A stretch of 48,843 nt of DNA from Chytriomyces cf. hyalinus JEL632. Lineage: Eukaryota; Chytridiomycota; Chytridiomycetes; Chytridiales; Chytriomycetaceae. The stretch covers positions 1 through 48,843 of the forward strand of contig JAIWWG010000158.1 in NCBI GenBank assembly GCA_025435555.1, in the 5' to 3' direction. Shown here one piece after another: positions 8,053-15,407 of the stretch; the stretch's first letter is position 1; each line of letters opens with the position of its first letter. The notes beneath the pieces were generated by a model. It saw nothing but the letters and a program-made list of their open reading frames with translations. It had not been told where the DNA came from and did not search any database. Both the position numbers and the translations under genes were made by a program.

Positions 8053-8716
8053 AAAAAAACTCTCTTGAAATTGTGTTGGTTCATTGCCAGCACCGAAATC
8101 CCCAAGAGCGCAACCACAGCAACCCACCACCAACATTCAACAGCAGCCGAGGATCTCGTCGATCTTTAAGCGTCCAAAAGCATCCGAAGAACCCGAATCA
8201 GCGAGCGTTAAGCCCGAACCGACCCCGTTTGCGTTTAGTGCATCAGCATCAGATTACGTCATCAACACCAACCTCCGAGTTGTCGTCAAAGCCGCCACCC
8301 CAGACGGCTTCACCCAGTTCGAACGAGCAACTTGGCAATTCGCAAAGAAGCTCCTCAAGTGCAAACAGATCATTGGCAATTCAGTCTGTGATTTCGAATT
8401 TCAAACGAAGAGTGCCTGTGGCAATAAAACCCCATTCGGCATCAGTCTCACGTCTATCCAGTGTAAGAACAGCGAGTGTGCCAGCAGACCCCGACTCAGA
8501 GACGCCTGTCGTAATTCTGGAATCCAAGATCTTATCGATCTCGCACTTGAATCAGCACAGCTCGAAGACCATCTCCGGGCGCATTACAATCGAAAACAGC
8601 GAAAGAAGGCAGTCCCCTTTATTCCACAGCCCGCAGGCATCAAACGCACCGTTGACGCTGTCGACTCCAGTGATTCTGAATTTGAAATTGACTTTGACTG
8701 CGAGAAAAACGAAAAA
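8053..8716 (+). promoter_or_regulatory. AUG-free leader/N-terminal coding segment of family B (copy B1)
   Basis: No ATG occurs in any of the three forward frames across these 664 bases, while CAT (ATG on the other strand) occurs 12 times. The first ATG, at 8717, lies in a strong AAAAAATGTC context. The identical segment recurs at 19421-20083, 24872-25535 and 30324-30987. I infer selection against upstream AUGs on a scanned RNA. Confidence 0.7.
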
Positions 8717-9658
8717 ATGTCGAACCCAGCAATGAACCTTGCTGAACTCCAAAAAATGGTTCTTGAGAACAACAAACGTGTCGACGAATTTATGCGCACC
8801 ATCAACACACAGATGGAAATGATCCGTGAACAGAGTGCACAATTGAAACAACAGATCGAAAACAATGCAGCCCTCCAACGTGAAATCAACGACATGCGCA
8901 ACCGTCTTTCACAGCAACCCCAAACTCAACAGCCACAACAACAACAACCACAACAGCAACAACAACAACAAAAGTCCACCCGGGCTGCCAGTCGCGCTGC
9001 GCGCTCCGCCAGCCGTGGTAGACCCACTGAATCCCATGCGAATGGCCCTGTGTACCGCCCAAAAAACATGAACCGTACCCAAACGTTCAACAAAAACTTC
9101 AAAGCTGCTCCCTCGTACAAAGAGATTGCTGCCATGTCGATTCGATCAGACTTCAATGCGCCAGCCCGTGAAGGCCCAGCCCCCGTCCGTGCAGAATCCA
9201 TTAAGTCGTGCTTTGTATCGCTCAGATTCTTGAAGAAGGAAGCCAAATTGAACGGACCCATGAAAGCAACACGCGCCATCTTCCGCGACACGTTCGAACT
9301 GCCGTATATCGAGGACATCAGTCCACTTGGTCGTGGATTCTCCATTGCTGAGATCTTCTTTGATGGTCGTCATGAAGCCGATATTCGTCAGAAACTCGAC
9401 GCGAAGCAGATCTTGCTCAGCGATTTCAACCCGTTGGATAGTCCGCCACACCAACCGGATGCGAATGAGAACATGATGAAAGAATGCATGTGCGCGCGCC
9501 GTGCTGGGGTTTATCGCAGAGCTCGTTTTGCGCTTGTGAAGCAGGCTGCACTCGAGGGATGTGACATGGCAATGCAGGCTCGTATTCGAGAACTTGCTGC
9601 GCCAAAACAGGGTAATCAGTCAGGATCCAACTCTGAGGAAACTCAGATGGAGCAATGA
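8084..9658 (+). CDS. ORF1 protein of family B LINE, non-AUG start (copy B1)
   Basis: A 524-residue protein if started at the TTG codon at 8084. The frame is open from 8069, just after an in-frame TGA at 8066, and its first ATG is Met212 at 8717. N-terminal residues about 85-160 are Cys-rich (Cys93, 102, 112, 127, 132, 142) and align with the family A ORF1 zinc-like region through GN-x4-FG and QC-x(2-4)-C. That argues the ATG-less part is translated. An acidic patch (192-206), a coiled coil (about 214-276), a poly-Gln tract (276-296), an Arg/Ser-rich stretch (297-313) and an RNA-binding-like domain (about 374-452, ending DFNPL) follow. The stop overlaps ORF2 as ATGA. The exact start is uncertain. 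Initiation at Met212 would give a 313-residue form lacking the Cys-rich domain. Confidence 0.82.
   Translation: MPAPKSPRAQPQQPTTNIQQQPRISSIFKRPKASEEPESASVKPEPTPFAFSASASDYVINTNLRVVVKAATPDGFTQFERATWQFAKKLLKCKQIIGNSVCDFEFQTKSACGNKTPFGISLTSIQCKNSECASRPRLRDACRNSGIQDLIDLALESAQLEDHLRAHYNRKQRKKAVPFIPQPAGIKRTVDAVDSSDSEFEIDFDCEKNEKMSNPAMNLAELQKMVLENNKRVDEFMRTINTQMEMIREQSAQLKQQIENNAALQREINDMRNRLSQQPQTQQPQQQQPQQQQQQQKSTRAASRAARSASRGRPTESHANGPVYRPKNMNRTQTFNKNFKAAPSYKEIAAMSIRSDFNAPAREGPAPVRAESIKSCFVSLRFLKKEAKLNGPMKATRAIFRDTFELPYIEDISPLGRGFSIAEIFFDGRHEADIRQKLDAKQILLSDFNPLDSPPHQPDANENMMKECMCARRAGVYRRARFALVKQAALEGCDMAMQARIRELAAPKQGNQSGSNSEETQMEQ
8909..8971 (+). repeat. CAA/CAG poly-glutamine microsatellite in B ORF1
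   Basis: A Gln-rich run of mixed CAA and CAG codons covers ORF1 residues 276-296, directly after the coiled coil. The tract is the same length in all four B copies (also 20276-20338, 25728-25790, 31180-31242), which is notable for a sequence type that usually varies between copies. Confidence 0.85.
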
Positions 9659-12600
9659 TTGAGCACACCAAAATCGGATTTTTGAACGCGCGAAGAAACC
9701 TCATCGGTGAAGGACACCACATTGAATCCCTCATGAAACACAAAAAGTTAGACTATTTAATCCTCGCGGATACTGGGCTCAGAAAATCGGCAACAAACCC
9801 TATGAGAAATGTGATAGCAGAAACACGCGGAGAGACTCTCATCGGCGACCCTGCTCGCGGGGTAACCAAAGCTCGTAATGGGTTGATGATGATCGATGCA
9901 ACTGGCAGGCTAACGTCTATTTTCGAAATCAGTGATGACGACGGTAGATGGATGGTAGTCCGCCTTGGAGACACACTTTTAGTTAGCGCGTATTTGGCTC
10001 CCTCTGAAGGAGCAGCAACACTTACCGCATTCGATCTGATGATGACGCGGCTTCAGCAGCAGAACATCGGATCGCCAATCATTATGGTTGGAGACCTCAA
10101 TGCTCGCCACATTCGTGTTGGTGATCATAGCACAGTCCCGAACTCTGGCGTAAATGGTCAACGCAGAACGTGGATTGAAAAATGGCTTGATGATGGTGAC
10201 TGGCTTCGCGTCGACCCGGTCCAGGGGAAATGGACAACATGGAGCACCAACGGTGGAAAAGGGATCACTGATCTCGTCTTTGCCAATGGGCCTGGAGCCA
10301 CGCGTGTCTCGAATTTAACAGTACTGGACAACGAAACCGCGATTGGCTCCGACCACCATCTCTTGACATTCGAAGTGACCGGTTTGGCCGGCTTTCGAAA
10401 ACCCCCATTCGAACGCATCAACATCCGTGCTCTGCAGGGCAGAATGGATCAGTATCGTGAGGAACTTGAGAAAAGGGAAGGAGAAATCAACCAAGTACTC
10501 ACTGCAACAATTGAGGAAATCGAGCACCATCGACTCACGGCCGGACCAGTCACATGGGAAGACCGCGTCGATATTGCTGACCGTGCTTGGGACTTAGTAT
10601 CTGACTGGATTCGTTCAGCTGCGAGAAAAGCCCTTGGTGTGGTTAAGTTTCATGGTGGCGCTCTCAAGGCGGATATGATTGAGGACCATCTCAAAGAGCT
10701 GATGCGTTGGCGCACTGAAGCCCAGGACGCGATGCTTGAAGCTGGACTGGACCCCATCACGCGGAGAGAACGTGCCGGTAAACTTCGATATATCAACATC
10801 ATTGTTCGAAAAGCAGCCAAGCGCTCGAGGAAACGCCTCTACAACGCAGTCACTGACACCAGAGTGTATGACCCGAGCGCAGAAGCCAAACGGATTGCCT
10901 GCCAACGTGCTCGTAGTCTGCGATCCAACTGCGCTCTGCGACCGGATAAAATGGATCAATACGCGCAACACTTCAAAACAACGTTTGGCTCACCCCCAAA
11001 AGGAGAAGACCAACCCAACCCCATCGCACTTGACACAACCAATCCCCGATCCCCCCGAACCCCACTCACAAAAACATCTGTCGCAGATATCATTAAGGAA
11101 GAAAACGTGCATAGCCTGGTTGCCTGGATGCCCTCAGGAAAAGCAGCTGGAGAAGATGGAATACATGGAGAGTTAGTCAAGGGACCCAAGGATCCGGAGA
11201 CTGAAATCATTATCACAGCTTATCCCCTCACCCTCGCATTCCGCATCTTCACTGCACTTCTCGCAACACCCACCGAGTGGAATGTCGCCAACGTGGCACT
11301 GGTCTACAAAAACAAGGGTGATCAACATGACGTCGCCAATTATCGTCCCATATCGCTTACCTGTCGTATTCGGATGGTGTATGAGGGTTGCTTCCGTCAC
11401 CTCCTTGAACACCGCACTAACTCGTTCACTGACACTGCACAAGGTGGCTTCCGACGCAACCGCTCAACCCTCGATCAGCTACTCACCCTCCACGAAATCA
11501 TCGCAGCCCACCCAGACCTCCACGCAGTATACCTCGACATCCAAGCAGCTTACGATTGTACCAATCGCCCCCTCCTCTGGACAGAAATGTTCGAAAACCC
11601 GTCAGACCCCAATCCACAGATTACCCACTCAGTACTCATCCCCATCTTCAGATGCCTGTTTGACCACAACGTCGCCCGTCTACTCGTATCCGGCTCCAAA
11701 TCTGCAGATATCCCAGTTACCCGTGGTCTCCTACAAGGAACACTCTCAGCACCCCCCCTCTTCAACATCTCCATCAACTCGCTCCCAGCAACACTCCGTG
11801 ACCTGTACCAGAATGCATGTATTCGCGTCGGACCCCACCGCATCAACTCACTCCTTTTCGCAGATGACACTACAGTTTTCGCACGCAACAAACACACACT
11901 TCAGCAAATCATCAACACAGTCGCAGAATGGGGTAAGAAGAAGGGCGTCACCTGGGCGCCACACAAAAGCGTCGCTGTCGGACCGACCGAGATGTGCATC
12001 AAAATGAATGGAATCGAAATCGCACAAAGAGACAGCACCAGCTACGTAGGAATGACAATGACCGCCACAGGAATCGACATGACCGCATCAACATCAAAAA
12101 GAATCACCGATGCCAAGAAGACACTGTCCTGGATGAAGGGAAAAGGGTTTAATGGTTTTGGTTTTCGAACCCTGCACAGTCTATATATGTACCCAGTCTT
12201 TATTCGCTCGCAACTCGAATATGGTCTCGCAATTCGTCCGCTCACGACAGAAGAACTCCAGCCACTCCAGAAATTCCAGAACACATGCCTCCGTATCCTC
12301 TACTCAGTACCCACCTCCACATCTATCGCCTCGCTACACCTACTATCATCAGTTCCCACTATCAAAACACGTAACCTCATCCTCAATGCTGCCTACTACT
12401 ACCGTCTCCACCAGTCCAACGACACTCGCAACCTCACACTCCACACATACCGCCAAGGCCTCGAACGAGACCACAGACCCGAATCCACATCACTCATCAA
12501 GCACACCCTCGCACACAACCCACACTTCCGATCACTTCCCCGCCTCGCACTCATTGTCAACCCGCTCACCGTCAACAATCGTCAACCCATGCTCATCACT

Positions 12601-13302
12601 CCTCGTGGATCCACCCACAAGATCCCCGAAGACACCATTGACGAATGGCACCACCAAGACATGCTCGCGCTTCAACAGAAATCCCAAGCCCGGACATCGA
12701 AAATTCTCCCAGTCCCTGCGACCCGCAAGCAGCGCCACGCGCTTGTCATGGCCGGCCCCGCAATTTCCAGACCAGTCTCCCGCACCATCCTCCTCTGGCT
12801 CCTTGGCCGTATATGCAACCACCAAGAGTGCCGCACGTGCGGCGTCGAACTGTCCCGCCAGCATGGCATTGAGTGCTCCGGCATTGAACCCGCCCTGCAA
12901 GCCGCCTTCGACAACGATCTCGGACCGCCACCAGAACTCCTCGCGCATGGAGCCACTATCATCGACGAAGCCATTAGCAAGCTGGAGTTCAAATCCGGGA
13001 CCAATACAAGAATCGAAGCCACTTACCAGGCCATCAACACGATCCGACTCGCCTGCGGCGGATACAGCGAGATCATCGACGCCAGCACCGCTACGCTCCA
13101 GCAAGAGCTCGACGCCATCTTCGCGGACTACGAGGGCCTGCGAAGCATCCGAGTTCAGGCCACCGCCATCATGAACGCCCACTACAACCCAGCGAAATTC
13201 AAACCAACTTACCGAAGCGGGCCATCAAACGCACAAGCACCCCACCGCGGGGCGATCCGGAACCGAGGAGGTCGACCGAGAGGCCGTGGACGAGGCGGCT
13301 GA
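9655..13302 (+). CDS. ORF2 polyprotein: APE endonuclease + reverse transcriptase, family B (copy B1)
   Basis: A 1,215-residue protein. The endonuclease domain (about 1-245) has Asn11, Asp147/Asn149 in GDLNAR, Asp206, and SDH at 232-234. At the usual catalytic Glu it has Asp39 (LADTGL, against VETWL in family A). The reverse transcriptase (about 480-870) shows EDGIHGEL, NYRPISLT, QGGFRRNRST, motif A with Asp628 (YLDIQAAYD), GLLQGTLSAP, and FADD with Asp737/Asp738. The finger C1059-x2-C1062-x7-H1070-x3-C1074 has exactly the spacing seen in family A. The tail (1197-1215) is RGG-rich, a typical RNA-binding composition. The linker is shorter than in A because the 92-codon duplication is absent. 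ATGA overlap with ORF1 implies coupled translation. Confidence 0.95.
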   Translation: MIEHTKIGFLNARRNLIGEGHHIESLMKHKKLDYLILADTGLRKSATNPMRNVIAETRGETLIGDPARGVTKARNGLMMIDATGRLTSIFEISDDDGRWMVVRLGDTLLVSAYLAPSEGAATLTAFDLMMTRLQQQNIGSPIIMVGDLNARHIRVGDHSTVPNSGVNGQRRTWIEKWLDDGDWLRVDPVQGKWTTWSTNGGKGITDLVFANGPGATRVSNLTVLDNETAIGSDHHLLTFEVTGLAGFRKPPFERINIRALQGRMDQYREELEKREGEINQVLTATIEEIEHHRLTAGPVTWEDRVDIADRAWDLVSDWIRSAARKALGVVKFHGGALKADMIEDHLKELMRWRTEAQDAMLEAGLDPITRRERAGKLRYINIIVRKAAKRSRKRLYNAVTDTRVYDPSAEAKRIACQRARSLRSNCALRPDKMDQYAQHFKTTFGSPPKGEDQPNPIALDTTNPRSPRTPLTKTSVADIIKEENVHSLVAWMPSGKAAGEDGIHGELVKGPKDPETEIIITAYPLTLAFRIFTALLATPTEWNVANVALVYKNKGDQHDVANYRPISLTCRIRMVYEGCFRHLLEHRTNSFTDTAQGGFRRNRSTLDQLLTLHEIIAAHPDLHAVYLDIQAAYDCTNRPLLWTEMFENPSDPNPQITHSVLIPIFRCLFDHNVARLLVSGSKSADIPVTRGLLQGTLSAPPLFNISINSLPATLRDLYQNACIRVGPHRINSLLFADDTTVFARNKHTLQQIINTVAEWGKKKGVTWAPHKSVAVGPTEMCIKMNGIEIAQRDSTSYVGMTMTATGIDMTASTSKRITDAKKTLSWMKGKGFNGFGFRTLHSLYMYPVFIRSQLEYGLAIRPLTTEELQPLQKFQNTCLRILYSVPTSTSIASLHLLSSVPTIKTRNLILNAAYYYRLHQSNDTRNLTLHTYRQGLERDHRPESTSLIKHTLAHNPHFRSLPRLALIVNPLTVNNRQPMLITPRGSTHKIPEDTIDEWHHQDMLALQQKSQARTSKILPVPATRKQRHALVMAGPAISRPVSRTILLWLLGRICNHQECRTCGVELSRQHGIECSGIEPALQAAFDNDLGPPPELLAHGATIIDEAISKLEFKSGTNTRIEATYQAINTIRLACGGYSEIIDASTATLQQELDAIFADYEGLRSIRVQATAIMNAHYNPAKFKPTYRSGPSNAQAPHRGAIRNRGGRPRGRGRGG

Positions 13303-13504
13303 TGCGGCGGACTTGCGCTGCTGTTGTTGGCAGATCGACATTTTCTGTCAACTTTTACATTTAACCATTTCGAAATTTTTTTTCGCGACTTAGTCGTTTT
13401 TTCTCTGTATCCTTACCAAACACGGCCCAAAAAGGGAACCGATTACCATTTTGAAAGCGCGCTTTATCAAGCAATAAAGACACACTGAAAACGTTAGGGT
13501 TAGG
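13303..13504 (+). promoter_or_regulatory. Family B 3' UTR: poly(A) signal, palindrome, possible promoter for downstream copy
   Basis: This is the reference family B tail (B1). It holds T-rich tracts, a perfect 12-base palindrome AAAGCGCGCTTT at 13454-13465, an AATAAA signal at 13473-13478, then ACTGAAAAC and the telomere-like block at 13493-13504. Apart from an ATG overlapping the ORF2 stop, it has no ATG. The poly(A) signal is about as far from the terminal repeats as in family A, so the RNA probably ends at or just past the telomere-like block. Promoter function is inferred only. Other copies are at 24670-24871, 30122-30323 and 35574-35775. Confidence 0.5.
13493..13504 (+). repeat. Telomere-like junction block, B1/A3
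   Basis: GTTAGGGTTAGG followed by an 8-A run, the longest in the window, and then GTCTGTTTG of A3. Confidence 0.9.
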
Positions 13505-13523
13505 AAAAAAAAGTCTGTTTGAA

Positions 13524-15407
13524 ATGTCCACGGTCATCAAAAGCAGCAGCACCAACACCAAGCACCCGTTCGTGATGCTGGAGCTCAACATCGCAAAGCG
13601 CCTCAAGGGGACGGCTCGCTGTCCCGTGGCGGGATGCGGGTCGGCCTCTCTGAAGAGCCTTGGGGTGGGAGGGAATCCGAACCAGTTTGGGTTCTCCACC
13701 ATCCAAATGCAGTGCACCACGTGCACCAAACGTTGCAGACTCAACGCAGCGCTGAAGGCAGGAGGGTCGGCCTCTGCGGACCTGTACGCAGAGTGGGAGA
13801 AGGCTTTCGGTAAGCTGGTCCCAGTCACTTCCACCACAGGCACAGCAGCAAAGCGCCGCCGCCAGAACTCCGAAGCAGACACTGCCACTGCAGTCTCTAC
13901 TTCCACACCCAGTGCTTCCCAGAGTCGTCTGATCCAACAGACCCTCTCATTTGCTGCAGCCACCGCTGGCCGCTCTGTGGATCAGCCACCAGCAGGCTCA
14001 GCAGGCTCAGCAAGCACAGCAACAACCTCAACAACCAATCTCACCACCCCAGCTGGTTCCGCAGGCCTTCCACAGAGCGAATTCAGCTTCATGGCACCCG
14101 CGCCAGCCATGCAGACCACCGCTGCAGCCTCCGAAATGTCGCCATCAGTGATTTCGAATGCATTTCCACCCCCTGCTGTGCCTGCCACAGCTGTCAACTG
14201 GCAGCAGCGTGCAGAGGCAGCAGAGGCCGCTACAGCTTCCCTTCAGACGCAGCTGCAGTCCCTGATTGCGCTGCTGGCCCAGCTGGTCACCCAGATGCAG
14301 CAGGGCTCAGTTGGTGTGGGTAAGTCATCAGGCACAGCAAATGAGTGTCAGCCAACTGTGGCGCAGCCATTGAGCACAGCAACAGCCCTCTTGGCTTCCA
14401 TCAGTGCTTCAACTGCTCCCACGCTCGCAGCACCAACTCCCAATGGAGCCCAGTCCACCCACGTGCAGCCCCATGTGCGTACCTCTCGAAAAAGCGGTCG
14501 TGGAGGTCGCACTGGACCTGGAGGGCGTATTGTCCCAGGTGCTGCCCCTGCCTCAACAACAACTGTTTCTGTACCCGTTGCTGTTGAAAACACTTCCACA
14601 CAGGTTGTTGAAGCCGCCTGGTCCACTGTTGCACGTAATGGAACGCGTCGTGCCCCTCCACCATCTTGCGAATCTCGTCAACGCGCGCCGCAAACTCAGC
14701 AGCAGTATGATGAAAAAACACACCGCATGCGTCAAAAGAAGGCATTACAGATGGCGAAAGCTGTCCCTGAACCGAAAAAGTTTGCAGTGATCCGTGTTGA
14801 ACTCCACAGCAGTCGTCAGTTGCGCGGATGTTCCTTCCGGGACCGGAAACATTTGATCGATGCGTTTGTGGGACAGATGGGGGTTCGCCACAATGTGGCT
14901 CTTACCTCATCTATTGGTAACTCCATCATTGAGCTGTATTGTCCGACTGATGTTGTTCTGGAAGTGGTGCGAGTTCTTAGGGAGCGTGGCCAACAAGTCC
15001 TCCTTGCAGCCTTCAACCCACTCATATCCGACATTGACGGAAATCGCCTTGACTCCACCCAGACAGAAAAAGCTGCCAAGCGCCTCGCGTTTTTGTGCAA
15101 AGCCGCACGTACTGTCAATCTCCGTGCTGCCATCCTTGCCGGTGCCTCTCAGCAACTCAAGGAAGCCACGCAGAAAGTGTTTGAAACCATCCGAGGCTCC
15201 CCATCCGACTCCCTTCTTGCACCCCCACGCCCCCACCGTAGCGCGTTTGCGAAATTTGCTGCCCCAGACACACTGTCGCTAACTGATTTTGTGACTCTCG
15301 ACCCAGTTCCGGAATCTACTGAGTTTGTCGATAGTCAAGACGATGTTGCCATGTCTGTGTCCAATCTGGATCTTGGTCCCGCGGCTGACGCCGCCGACCA
15401 AGAATGA
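13524..15407 (+). CDS. ORF1 protein of family A LINE (copy A3)
   Basis: This 627-residue protein is identical to ORF1p of copy A2: Cys-rich zinc-ribbon-like N-terminus, low-complexity Ala/Ser/Thr region, coiled coil, Gly/Arg-rich stretch, and C-terminal RNA-binding-like domain with AFNPL. The ATG lies 19 bases from the element start because of the extra A. Its TGA overlaps the ATG of ORF2. Confidence 0.9.
   Translation: MSTVIKSSSTNTKHPFVMLELNIAKRLKGTARCPVAGCGSASLKSLGVGGNPNQFGFSTIQMQCTTCTKRCRLNAALKAGGSASADLYAEWEKAFGKLVPVTSTTGTAAKRRRQNSEADTATAVSTSTPSASQSRLIQQTLSFAAATAGRSVDQPPAGSAGSASTATTSTTNLTTPAGSAGLPQSEFSFMAPAPAMQTTAAASEMSPSVISNAFPPPAVPATAVNWQQRAEAAEAATASLQTQLQSLIALLAQLVTQMQQGSVGVGKSSGTANECQPTVAQPLSTATALLASISASTAPTLAAPTPNGAQSTHVQPHVRTSRKSGRGGRTGPGGRIVPGAAPASTTTVSVPVAVENTSTQVVEAAWSTVARNGTRRAPPPSCESRQRAPQTQQQYDEKTHRMRQKKALQMAKAVPEPKKFAVIRVELHSSRQLRGCSFRDRKHLIDAFVGQMGVRHNVALTSSIGNSIIELYCPTDVVLEVVRVLRERGQQVLLAAFNPLISDIDGNRLDSTQTEKAAKRLAFLCKAARTVNLRAAILAGASQQLKEATQKVFETIRGSPSDSLLAPPRPHRSAFAKFAAPDTLSLTDFVTLDPVPESTEFVDSQDDVAMSVSNLDLGPAADAADQE

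Larger units (their letters stand above)
8053..13504 (+). mobile_element. Family B LINE, full-length copy B1
   Basis: This is the reference family B element, 5,452 bases. It holds an A7 CTCTCTTG 5' end, ORF1 (8084-9658, provisional non-ATG start), ORF2 (9655-13302), a 202-base 3' UTR and the terminal telomere-like block. Its domain order matches family A, and its proteins are clearly but distantly related to those of A, so the two families share an ancestor. The 5' end (TCTC-TTGAAAT) resembles that of A (TCTGTTTGAAAT), and the last 21 bases are the same in both. Confidence 0.96.

Noticed and set aside
8070-8073. ATTG at the B 5' end as a damaged ATG, by comparison with GAAATG in family A
   Set aside because: Removing one T would create an ATG, but in a frame that does not lead into ORF1, so it does not explain the missing start codon.
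8073-8735. Second long open frame (220 codons) overlapping the start of B ORF1 in another frame
   Set aside because: It also lacks any ATG, begins at GTG, is Ser/Pro/Arg-rich as expected for a shifted frame, and has no domain. Dual coding is possible but unsupported. The ORF1 frame has the homology to family A.
12152-13174. Forward 340-codon frame within B ORF2 and similar overlapping frames
   Set aside because: Shadow of the ORF2 gene. Ser/Thr/Pro-rich, no domain, fully inside the reverse transcriptase and C-terminal coding region.
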